A stretch of 64,000 nt of DNA from Zunongwangia pacifica (GTDB lineage: Bacteria > Bacteroidota > Bacteroidia > Flavobacteriales > Flavobacteriaceae): NCBI RefSeq assembly GCF_023499215.1, contig NZ_JAKHSK010000001.1:266714-330713 (forward strand), given 5' to 3'. How positions within the stretch are numbered: the first letter of the stretch is position 1; every line of letters begins with the position of its first letter. The notes under the pieces were generated by a model. That model was not told where the DNA came from, did no database searches, and worked only from the letters and a program-made list of their open reading frames with translations. Positions 33,310 through 41,907 of this stretch are shown here, one piece after another. Position numbers and translations under genes: made by a program.

Positions 33310-34191
33310 ATGAAAAATATCATTCCCAGAAGCCAATTAAAAGAAGAGGAAGTTCCCGGCATCCGTGTAGATAGAATAAATGATGCATATATAAAAGCCG
33401 TCATTGATAAGATAAGTGAAGCGCATCGTAGCGACCATTATATATGTATCCTTTTAAAAACGGGAAAAGCGGAGTTACTTGTCGATTTTAAAAAAGTAAA
33501 ACTCCGTACCAATGAATTGCTGTTTTTGTACCCCGATCAGGTTAAAAGTGTTATCTCTTTTATAGATAGTGATGGGTGGATATTGTTCTTTCACAGATCT
33601 TTAATAGACCACCAGTCAAATCTGGCATTTGAGGAATCCCTGTACCAAGGTTCCATCAGTACATTGACAACTACACAGGAAAAATGGTTTTTTAATGCTT
33701 TTGAATTGCTCTATGCCACTATTAAATCAAAGGAAATGTTGTCATTTCGGCGACTTGCAGTGGAGTCATTGTTAAATGCCTGTATTTACATGGTTTCTTC
33801 CATATACAACTCCAATATGCAACTGGATATGAAAAAATATTCGGTCAGGAGGATGGATATCACCAGGACGTTTCAAAAATTATTGTTGCTTAAATATAAA
33901 ACGGTAAAAGCACCAGCGGAATATGCAGAGATGATGAACATTTCCCTGGGATATTTAAACGATACAGTAAAAATGGTAACTGGGCAGAATGTATCTAATT
34001 GCATTCAACAAATCACTATTAAGGAAGCACAAAGGCTTTTGTACCATTCTACATTAAGCGTTAAGGAAATTGCTGAAAAAGTAGGATACGATGACCCTCA
34101 ATATTTTAGTAGGATTTTTTCAAAGATTACCCGCGATTCTCCTGGAAGCTTTCGAAAAAAGGCACATAAATTAATTTATTTACCCACTTAA
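33310..34191 (+). CDS. AraC-family transcriptional regulator
   Basis: 293 residues with an N-terminal cupin-like sensor (about 20-150) and a C-terminal double HTH: AEYAEMMNISLGYLNDTVKMVTG, then LSVKEIAEKVGYDDPQYFSRIF. It is first in a run of genes comprising a cyclase-like DUF2652 gene and a TolC-HlyD-MFS efflux set, so it probably controls drug or metabolite efflux. It is more distant from the two GTG-started AraC proteins. Confidence 0.85.
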   Translation: MKNIIPRSQLKEEEVPGIRVDRINDAYIKAVIDKISEAHRSDHYICILLKTGKAELLVDFKKVKLRTNELLFLYPDQVKSVISFIDSDGWILFFHRSLIDHQSNLAFEESLYQGSISTLTTTQEKWFFNAFELLYATIKSKEMLSFRRLAVESLLNACIYMVSSIYNSNMQLDMKKYSVRRMDITRTFQKLLLLKYKTVKAPAEYAEMMNISLGYLNDTVKMVTGQNVSNCIQQITIKEAQRLLYHSTLSVKEIAEKVGYDDPQYFSRIFSKITRDSPGSFRKKAHKLIYLPT

Positions 34192-34199
34192 GAAAAAGG

Positions 34200-34838
34200 A
34201 TGATGATAAAAGCCGAAAAAGAAAATGTAAATAAAGCCTTGATTTTCATCCCTGATATTGGTGGGTTTACAGGATTTAACCATCATACGGATATAATAAT
34301 TGGCAAGGAAATATTGACAGAACTGCTTCAATCCATCATTGACAGTAATTTTCTGAACCTGAAAATTTCGGAAATAGAAGGAGATGCCATTCTTTTTTAC
34401 AAATATGGCAAGGCACCCAATATTATAACCATCTTAAACCAATATGAAAATATGCTTATCAATTTTAAAACCAGGTTACATGAAATTAATTTGCGGTATA
34501 AGAGCCACTTAGACCTGGCTTTAAAGCTCATTGTTGATTACGGAGATGTTATTGAATACAACATAAACGGGTTTAGAAAAATATATGGAGAAGTAATTAC
34601 TGAGGCTCATCTCTTGCTGAAAAATTCAATTAAATGTAAAAATTATGCCCTTTTTACCGAAAAGGTATTATGTGTTTCAAAGTTTATTGGTAACGAACAG
34701 ATCTTACCTAAATGGATAACACGGAAAGAAGCTTATATCAAAAGAAAGGATATGAACGACCTCCATATCCTGTACTACGAATTTGACATTGACCATTATA
34801 ACATCGGTAGGTTAAGAGATATGAGTGATTATACTTAA
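34200..34838 (+). CDS. DUF2652 protein, class III cyclase-like
   Basis: A 212-residue protein whose start FIPDIGGFTGFNHHTD (about 16-31) and later EIEGDAILFYKYG (58-70) match the two metal-binding stretches of class III nucleotidyl cyclases (FxDIxGFT and GDAxxxxF), with Asp19 and Asp62 retained. The family is known as DUF2652 with no defined reaction. It follows the AraC gene by 8 bp. Whether it makes a cyclic nucleotide is unknown. Confidence 0.7.
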   Translation: MMIKAEKENVNKALIFIPDIGGFTGFNHHTDIIIGKEILTELLQSIIDSNFLNLKISEIEGDAILFYKYGKAPNIITILNQYENMLINFKTRLHEINLRYKSHLDLALKLIVDYGDVIEYNINGFRKIYGEVITEAHLLLKNSIKCKNYALFTEKVLCVSKFIGNEQILPKWITRKEAYIKRKDMNDLHILYYEFDIDHYNIGRLRDMSDYT

Positions 34839-34953
34839 AATACTGTAATACAACATTTTATATTAAAAATAGAGGATTCCACCTCGATGTGGACAGGTAT
34901 TCTATGCCTGTATTCCCAAATAGAATATATAACAATAAAATTATTATAGATAG

Positions 34954-36276
34954 ATGAAATTAATAAAAATAATGTTCCTTTTCTTCTGTGTCATAAGCTT
35001 TCGGGCTTTTGGGCAGGTGGCAAACAAAGATACCCTTTCTTTGTCTTTTTTAGATGCCATTGAAATCGGGGCGAAAGAAAATACCTCTGTAAATGCACTG
35101 AAGATAGAGGAATCAGCAACCCAAAATGAACTTAGCGATGCTAAAAATTCGGTATTTCCCAAACTTTCCGCATCAGCAGGCTATCAAAGATTTAGTAAAG
35201 TAACCGTTTATGACGGGATTTTGGGAGAATCTTTTGAGATTACCAAACCACCTAATGCCAACGCCGGCAATCTGGGGGTGGAACTTTTCTTTAATTTATA
35301 TTCTGGGAAAAAGCAGCAAAATGCCATTAAGGCCACATCCTTAAAAAACGATCTGGCTTCCATCAATACAACAGAGCATATTGCCGATATCAAACTGCAA
35401 GTTGCCCAACAATATCTAGATATGGTAAGGCTTTACCATCTTAAAAAAATAACTGAAGAGCAGATTGTCAGGACTCAAAAACGATTTAACAATATAAACT
35501 CCCTTTATAAAAACGGAAAGGTTACTCGAAGCGATCTTCTCCGAGCTGAATTGATGCTTTCGCAAGTGGAACTAAGCGACGATGAGGCAAAAAACGATTA
35601 TCTGATTAGCAACAGAAAACTTAATGTACTGTTGAATATGCCAGAATCCAAAGTTGTTGTTCCATCGGATACCACTGCTCTTGAAAAAGTGGATTCAACA
35701 GCAATCAAAAATATCTTGGAAGGAAACAGCACTCCTTATGCTATACGAAAGAGTGAAAAACTGGTCAACATAACTGATATTCAGTCAAAAATTATAAAAG
35801 CAGGCAATCTGCCTTCTGTAGGTCTGATTGGCGGTTATGGTCTCAATTATCCCAATAACATTGTTTTTCCTCCTATGGATCAAACCCTTCGTTTTGGTTT
35901 TATAGGAGCAAAAGTCTCCTACGATATATCATCCTTATACCATAACCGTAATAAAATTAAAGCGGCCGACCACAGAATCGAAGAAAGAAAACTAGAGCAA
36001 AAATATCTGAAAGAGAACCTTGATGAGCAAAAACAAAGTCTCTATATCAAATATATGGAAGCTTTAAACCGGATAAATGTCACCAAAAAATCTATCGCAC
36101 AGGCAGCAGCCAATTACGATATCATCAATAAAAAATATTTTAACCAACTGGCATTGTTGACAGACCTTTTGGATGCCGATAACCTTTACCAGCAGTCAAA
36201 ATACGATTACATACAAGCACAAATTTATGTCCGGACTATTTATTACAGGATACTCTATATAACCGGTCAATTATAA
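34954..36276 (+). CDS. TolC-family outer-membrane efflux protein
   Basis: 440 residues with a signal peptide (ending RAFGQ) and two repeats of long amphipathic helices (IKLQVAQQYLDMVRLYHLKKI, FNNINSLYKNGKVTRSDLLRAE and ANYDIINKKYFNQLALLTDLLDADN). This is the usual TolC-type trimeric channel. It forms a tripartite pump with the HlyD and MFS genes that follow at 22 and 1 bp. Confidence 0.88.
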   Translation: MKLIKIMFLFFCVISFRAFGQVANKDTLSLSFLDAIEIGAKENTSVNALKIEESATQNELSDAKNSVFPKLSASAGYQRFSKVTVYDGILGESFEITKPPNANAGNLGVELFFNLYSGKKQQNAIKATSLKNDLASINTTEHIADIKLQVAQQYLDMVRLYHLKKITEEQIVRTQKRFNNINSLYKNGKVTRSDLLRAELMLSQVELSDDEAKNDYLISNRKLNVLLNMPESKVVVPSDTTALEKVDSTAIKNILEGNSTPYAIRKSEKLVNITDIQSKIIKAGNLPSVGLIGGYGLNYPNNIVFPPMDQTLRFGFIGAKVSYDISSLYHNRNKIKAADHRIEERKLEQKYLKENLDEQKQSLYIKYMEALNRINVTKKSIAQAAANYDIINKKYFNQLALLTDLLDADNLYQQSKYDYIQAQIYVRTIYYRILYITGQL

Positions 36277-36298
36277 TTCATTCTAATAAAGCAGATAT

Positions 36299-37342
36299 AT
36301 GAAAGCAAATAAAAACTATTGGAATATCATCATAAAGACCACGGCTATACTCGTTGTGGTGGTAGCTGTCATTTACGGTATTAAATACTTTATTTTTGCG
36401 TCCCAGTACGAAGATACCAATGATGCCCATGTAGAATCTTATATCAATCCCGTTTCAGCAAGGGCCGGTGGATATATAAAAGAAGTTCTTTTTGAAGAAC
36501 ATCAATTTGTTAAAAAAGGCGATACCCTTGTCATTTTGGACAACAGGGAATACCTGGCAAAAAAAGAAATTGCAGAGGCCGCCCTGGAAGCAGCCAAAGC
36601 AAATCTGGTTGTCTTAAATGCAGGAATCCGCTCTGCCAGAACGGGAACTTTGGTTAATAAAAATCAGATAGCCACGGCCGAAGCCAACCTTTGGAAACAG
36701 AAGCAGGACATTGAAAGGTATGAAAGACTCCTACAAGACGAAGCTGTTACCCGTTCCGATTATGAGCGCATAAAAACGCAATATGATGTTGCGGAAAATA
36801 GCTATAAAGCTTCGAATAACAGCCTTAAAACCAGCATGGAAAAAATCAGTGAACTTGAATCCAAAAGGGAATTGTTGGAAGCTGATATTCATCGTTCAAA
36901 AGCCAATTTAAGTTTGGCCGAAATCAACCTTTCCTACACCGTGATTACCTCACCTTATACTGGATATACAGGCCGGAAAAATATTCTTGAAGGGCAACAG
37001 GTACAACCCGGACAACCTTTGGTGAGCATAGTAAATGAAAAAAGCAAATGGGTAATTGCCAATTTTAAAGAAACCCAGGTGGCAGGAATGCACATGGGCC
37101 AGGCTGTAGAGGTTGAACTCGATGCTTTTCCCGATAAAGTATTTAAAGGAGAAATTGCTGCAATCGCCGCTGCTACGGGCTCCGAATTTTCCCTGTTACC
37201 TTCTGATAATTCCACGGGAAATTTTGTCAAGATTATTAAACGAGTGCCGGTTAAAATTGTTTTTACCGAGAAGGATATATCACAGGTTAAATCGGGAATG
37301 AATGCTACTGTATCGGTAGATATGAGTACCCAAAATAAATGA
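36299..37342 (+). CDS. HlyD-family membrane fusion protein (EmrA-like)
   Basis: 347 residues: one N-terminal transmembrane helix (about 12-31), a biotinyl-lipoyl-like half-motif DTNDAHVESYINPVSARAGG (38-57) and VKKGDTLVILDN, a coiled coil, and a matching second half ITSPYTGYTGRKNILEGQQV. The DAHVE pattern is typical of EmrA-type adaptors for MFS pumps. Confidence 0.88.
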   Translation: MKANKNYWNIIIKTTAILVVVVAVIYGIKYFIFASQYEDTNDAHVESYINPVSARAGGYIKEVLFEEHQFVKKGDTLVILDNREYLAKKEIAEAALEAAKANLVVLNAGIRSARTGTLVNKNQIATAEANLWKQKQDIERYERLLQDEAVTRSDYERIKTQYDVAENSYKASNNSLKTSMEKISELESKRELLEADIHRSKANLSLAEINLSYTVITSPYTGYTGRKNILEGQQVQPGQPLVSIVNEKSKWVIANFKETQVAGMHMGQAVEVELDAFPDKVFKGEIAAIAAATGSEFSLLPSDNSTGNFVKIIKRVPVKIVFTEKDISQVKSGMNATVSVDMSTQNK

Positions 37343-37343
37343 T

Positions 37344-38939
37344 ATGATGGTGGAACCTAATTACATCAATCCCCGGATTTCAAAGTATACCTCTCTTATT
37401 TTTATATCATTGTTGTTTGTGTTGCTTACAGCAATGGCTCAGTTTGCTTCCTTTGCACTGATCCAACACGATGTTATCTCTTTTTTTGGTGCTCAGCCCG
37501 AAGATATTTCATTGGCGCTGCAAATGACCTATGTTGGAATTTTGGCCACCCTACCTTTACAGTTCAGGACACTAAAGAGGTTCGACACCCGAAATTATCT
37601 CCTGGTAGCATTAACAATGGGAATACTGTTAAATTTAGGTTGTTTGTATACAGAAAGCCTTATCCTATTTACTATTCTGCGGTTTTTTGTAGGGGCAACA
37701 ACCGCTATTATAGCCGGTAGCATGTTGATGGTCATTTTTTCCATATTGCCGGAAAAGAAAAGTATGGTAGTAGGAGTATTTGCGTTTTTCGGTTCAATAT
37801 TGAGTATCGGGGTTATTGTAGGTACGGCTGCCGCCTGGGTAGTTGAACGGATGGATTGGAACGGATTATACTACATTCTTATTTCCCTACAGGTAATTTC
37901 CATCATGATATGCTTTCTGGTGTTCAAAGAAAATACACTCCCCAGAAAAATACCTCTATATCAATTAGATTATATAGGTTATATCCTCTTTGTATGTTTC
38001 GGTGTCCTGTTTGCATATACTTTAATATATGGACCTAAATACTATTGGTTTGAAGATAGTACCATACGAACAACTGCAATAGGAGCACTCGTATTTTTAA
38101 GCTTATTTTTATACCATCAGAAAAGATTGAAACGCCCATCCGTAGATCTTAGAGCTTTGAACTATAAGCGGTTCTGGTTTGGGCTTTTATTATTGATTTT
38201 TTTCTATGGTATTAAAGATACTATCAACTTATTATACGGTTACGCCGCCGGAATTTTGGGATGGAGTTCCGAGGATATTGTTTCACTGGGTCTATTTAAT
38301 GTTCTTGGAGTAGCTTTAGCTACTTTTTTGGCACTCAAAGTAATTCTAACCAAAAAACAGAATCTTCCCAAGCTCTTATTGGCAGGTTTTTTCATATTGC
38401 TGTATTACCACTTATGGATATATTGGAACCTGACTCCAGATTTGTCATATACCGATTTGGTATTTCCAATATTTATTCAAGGATTTGCTTCTGGTCTGCT
38501 CTTTGCACCGATCATTATGCTTTGTATGTCCTCGTTACCATCCTATACAGGAATGACAGGAATTATTATATGTGCTTATGGCCGGTTTACAGCTTCACTG
38601 AATTCCATAGCGGGGTTTTATACATTACAAGAACATTATAACCAGAAATACAAAATTGGGTTTATAGAAAGTATAACACCTTTTAACCTCGAATTACATC
38701 AAAGAAGCCAGGAGTACGAAAACCTACTTGTATCCAAAGGATATAATCCTGAATCAGCCTCCGCTATAACAAGCAAACTGGTAGGGAAAACGATAGGCAT
38801 TCAAAGCCAACTTTTAACCGATCGTACCATTTTTATACTTGCGGTATATCTCACTGTATTGGCAATCTTATCATTAATTGTATTTGGGCTTGTTAACCGA
38901 TATAAAAGTAAAAGGCAAGTCCCTAAAATAGTTTCGTGA
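37344..38939 (+). CDS. MFS drug transporter, DHA2 (EmrB)-like
   Basis: 531 residues with about 14 hydrophobic helices, typical of DHA2 pumps. It is coupled to the adaptor gene (1 bp) and overlaps the following TetR gene start by 4 bp (GTGA). Motif A is degenerate (LQFRTLKRFDTRNYL), as often in Bacteroidetes members. The substrate is unknown. Confidence 0.85.
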   Translation: MMVEPNYINPRISKYTSLIFISLLFVLLTAMAQFASFALIQHDVISFFGAQPEDISLALQMTYVGILATLPLQFRTLKRFDTRNYLLVALTMGILLNLGCLYTESLILFTILRFFVGATTAIIAGSMLMVIFSILPEKKSMVVGVFAFFGSILSIGVIVGTAAAWVVERMDWNGLYYILISLQVISIMICFLVFKENTLPRKIPLYQLDYIGYILFVCFGVLFAYTLIYGPKYYWFEDSTIRTTAIGALVFLSLFLYHQKRLKRPSVDLRALNYKRFWFGLLLLIFFYGIKDTINLLYGYAAGILGWSSEDIVSLGLFNVLGVALATFLALKVILTKKQNLPKLLLAGFFILLYYHLWIYWNLTPDLSYTDLVFPIFIQGFASGLLFAPIIMLCMSSLPSYTGMTGIIICAYGRFTASLNSIAGFYTLQEHYNQKYKIGFIESITPFNLELHQRSQEYENLLVSKGYNPESASAITSKLVGKTIGIQSQLLTDRTIFILAVYLTVLAILSLIVFGLVNRYKSKRQVPKIVS

Positions 38940-39535
38940 CAAAGATTCATAGACATATCAAGGAAGAGCAGATTCTTAATGCTGCGGAAGCTATATTTCT
39001 GGAATATGGATATGATAAGGCATCCACTCGCTTAATCACAAAAAAGGCGGATGTAAACATCGCATTGCTCCATTATTATTTTAGGGACAAGCAGAGCCTT
39101 TTTAATATGATGGTCATCAAACGTATTAATTTTTTGAGAAACCAAATTCACCATCCAGTCGATAATAAAGACCCTACAGAAAATTTACTAAATACTATAG
39201 AGCATCATCTTGACCTTATTTTTGACAACCAACTTTTTTATAGGCTGATGGTAACCGAATTGATGAGAAGGAACAGGAAAGAAATTGTGGGGTTGATCGA
39301 ATCATTTTTTAAAAAAATAGAAATTCAAATTTCTGAAATTATTAAGCACGGAATGGAGATTAACATTTTTAGAAAAGTGAATAAGGAAGTAATTGTTAAG
39401 AATATTATAGGCTTGTTTCTTGAAGTTATTATAATAGAAAATGAAACTCATTCTTTTCAAATAGAACGTAAAGAAGAACTAATGGTATACTATAAAAATT
39501 TTTGCAAGGGGTTTTTAATCAAACCTGATTTTTGA
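38936..39535 (+). CDS. TetR-family transcriptional regulator
   Basis: 199 residues with an N-terminal HTH (EEQILNAAEAIFLEYGYDKA, then STRLITKKADVNIALLHYYF) and a helical ligand domain with FFKKIEIQISEIIKHGM. A GTG start overlaps the MFS stop. It is the likely local repressor of the efflux operon. Confidence 0.82.
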   Translation: MTKIHRHIKEEQILNAAEAIFLEYGYDKASTRLITKKADVNIALLHYYFRDKQSLFNMMVIKRINFLRNQIHHPVDNKDPTENLLNTIEHHLDLIFDNQLFYRLMVTELMRRNRKEIVGLIESFFKKIEIQISEIIKHGMEINIFRKVNKEVIVKNIIGLFLEVIIIENETHSFQIERKEELMVYYKNFCKGFLIKPDF

Positions 39536-39651
39536 TTTTCATGAAATTTATAAATCGTCTTGAATATTCCATAACCATAAATTCATAGAATGTTAGAATT
39601 ATACCTTAAGAACAGCATGAAAATGGTCCTTAAAAAGGATCAAAAAGCTTT

Positions 39652-40245
39652 ATGACTATTTTAAAAAAAGACATTATCGCAGAAGAAGCCTTAAATCTTT
39701 TTTTAAGACTGGGTACACAAGTAGTATCTATGGATGATATTGCCAATAGGTGTGGAATGTCCAAACGTACCTTGTATAAAGAGTTTGATAGCAAAACGGA
39801 TTTACTGCATTATACCTATAGAAAAGAGCTTGACAGATTCAATAAAGGCATTTCATGTATTCAAAACAACTCAGAGAGTGCCTTGGAAGAACTATTGAAT
39901 TTTTCAATACTCCTTGGGAATGTTTTTTCCACAATATCACCAATCGTAGTCAATGATTTAAGAAAGTACTACAATAATATCTATTTGGACATTTTGGACT
40001 TCAAATCAAAAGTCATTTCTCCTTTTCTGAGAAAAAACATAAATAATGGTATTAAAGAAAATCTATATCGAAATAGTTTACCAATAGAGGAATTCGAAGA
40101 TTCATTTACCACAATTTTAGGGTTTATTTTAAAAAATAGCTATACCAATAATACTACATCAAAATATAACCGATTATTGGAGTTTGCTTTCTATTTGTTT
40201 ATAAGTGGATTACAATCATCCGCTGATTTTAAAAAACAAACTTGA
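39652..40245 (+). CDS. TetR-family transcriptional regulator
   Basis: 197 residues with an HTH (AEEALNLFLRLGTQVVSMDD, then IANRCGMSKRTLYKEFDSKTDLL) and a variable C-terminal helical domain. It lies 116 bp after the first TetR gene in the same direction and probably has its own promoter. Its target is unknown. It may regulate the same efflux genes or be leftover cargo. Confidence 0.82.
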   Translation: MTILKKDIIAEEALNLFLRLGTQVVSMDDIANRCGMSKRTLYKEFDSKTDLLHYTYRKELDRFNKGISCIQNNSESALEELLNFSILLGNVFSTISPIVVNDLRKYYNNIYLDILDFKSKVISPFLRKNINNGIKENLYRNSLPIEEFEDSFTTILGFILKNSYTNNTTSKYNRLLEFAFYLFISGLQSSADFKKQT

Positions 40246-40373
40246 CTAATCTACAATAGATTGAGAAATGGAATTGTGTAATATAATTTTCAAATTAAAA
40301 TAATTAACTCTGATGGTCGGACTTGATTCATTCAACATGACAATATAATTAATTAGGACATGCATAAAATTTT

Positions 40374-40622
40374 GTGGAAAAAAGAATACAAGAAATACTA
40401 TCAACTTATAAAAACGAAATATCCGAAATAGCCAATTTAAACCTTAACGTTCTTTCGAATATTGAAAAGGGTATCCATATTTCACGTAGACACCTTCAAG
40501 AATTAAGAATAGTATTACGTAGTGAAACATTCGAAAATAAAACGGACGAGATAAACAAGACAGCATATAAAAAAATAATGAAAGTGTTCGATACCTATGC
40601 CAAAGGAGTAGTAAATATTTAA
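40374..40622 (+). pseudogene. RteC-like N-terminal fragment
   Basis: The 82-residue frame, with a GTG start, contains RRHLQELRIVLRSETFENKTDEINK, which aligns with the LKEYVLKRGFKNVNEEIHF region of the RteC proteins in this window. It then diverges and stops. It is probably the 5' remnant of a third rteC-type gene that lost its C-terminal DNA-binding part, or a small gene of its own. Confidence 0.4.
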
Positions 40623-40624
40623 TA

Positions 40625-40800
40625 AGAAAGCAAAGCCGAAAATATGAAATCTATGTAGGCTCTTCAACGGGAAGTTTACTACTCCATCATTTGGCTATTG
40701 GTAAAACCGATAAGTGATACGACATCTATACCAATGCTAACCCAAGTAATATTTTTAGTTTGAATCGAGTGAACTTACAGAAAATTCACTGGTATTCATT
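40625..40800 (+). pseudogene. Remnant of a patatin-like phospholipase gene
   Basis: The frame beginning at 40625 encodes KYEIYVGSSTGSLLLHHLAIG, then a TGA, then YDIYTNANPSNIFSLN. GSSTG is a GxSxG nucleophile elbow, and the NPSNIF continuation fits patatin-like phospholipases. There is an internal stop and no N- or C-terminus, so it is a decayed fragment. Confidence 0.45.
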
Positions 40801-40934
40801 AAAAAAATAATAACCTAATGGGTGGAGACTGGAATGTAAATATGCCGAATACAGAGAACATCAACAAAGGGAAAACACAATAATAGATTGGCTTCTTGCA
40901 GTAAGCAACAGAATATAAACTTCAAATAAGTTGA

Positions 40935-41762
40935 ATGGAAAAGTTTTACAATGAAACGCTACATAAACTGGAAGCTGTAATCAATGAATTGGAGATAGAA
41001 GTCGATTGCCCATTGCCACGAATTGAGGCTGTCATAGAATTGATCGTTAATTGTCTATCCGATGTAAAAGAGTATGTCCTGAAAAGAGGGTTTAAAAATG
41101 TGAATGAGGAAATCCACTTTTTTAAGTGTCAGAAACCCGCTATTGTCTCAAAACTCATTTACTACAACGCCATTTATAAAATCGAGACAAAGAAGCCCAA
41201 TGAAACGAAAGCCCTGAAAAGATACCTTAATATTGAACTGAAAAAACTCAAAAGGTTCTTTGATAATAATCTTGAATTTTATAGATATTACCGCACCAAA
41301 AATTCCTTTCTTGACGAAAAACTGTTTGTACGAGGGAAACACGATATTAAGCTAAGTCTTGATACCTATTATTTTGAAGCAGACCATTCTTTTTCTACTT
41401 CACACGATTATAAAGTGGCTAAAATTATTGCCAATGACCTGATACAAGTTTATCTCGAGGACCAGTTATACAACACAAGACAGGCAGACAAACCTTTAGA
41501 CCTACAAAAATTAAAATGGACAGGCAGCAAAGCCGCCATAACAGAGCTGATTTATGCGTTACATTATCAGGGTGTTTTTGACAATGGGAGCAACGATATA
41601 AGGATTATAGCCAAATATTTTGAAAGCACCTTTAATATTGATCTGGGGAACTTCTATCAAACGTATTTGGAACTCAGAACCCGGAAAATGAACCGGACCA
41701 AATTCCTTGATGCGCTCCGGGATGGTCTCATCAAAAAAATGGATGAGCAAGATGAAAAATAG
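40935..41762 (+). CDS. rteC: RteC-family regulator
   Basis: 275 residues of the RteC family: a helical N-terminus with EIHFFKCQKPAIVSKLIYYNAIYKIE (about 58-83), FYRYYRTKNSFLDEKLFVRG and a C-terminal winged-HTH-like part (KLKWTGSKAAITELIYALHYQGVF, TYLELRTRKMNRTKFLDALRDGL). In CTnDOT RteC activates excision genes by binding upstream of xis2c. A close paralogue lies at 57.1 kb. Confidence 0.85.
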   Translation: MEKFYNETLHKLEAVINELEIEVDCPLPRIEAVIELIVNCLSDVKEYVLKRGFKNVNEEIHFFKCQKPAIVSKLIYYNAIYKIETKKPNETKALKRYLNIELKKLKRFFDNNLEFYRYYRTKNSFLDEKLFVRGKHDIKLSLDTYYFEADHSFSTSHDYKVAKIIANDLIQVYLEDQLYNTRQADKPLDLQKLKWTGSKAAITELIYALHYQGVFDNGSNDIRIIAKYFESTFNIDLGNFYQTYLELRTRKMNRTKFLDALRDGLIKKMDEQDEK

Positions 41763-41907
41763 ATTTGGGCGTCCCCACCGCTTGCATCTTGTCCATACCC
41801 AATCCCCATCACAAAAATGCAATCGGGTCGGGCTATCTGCTATATCTTTTGCTTCGTAAGACTCCACAAAAGGATGCCACTCCTATCCCTTACGCACATA
41901 ATAAGGG

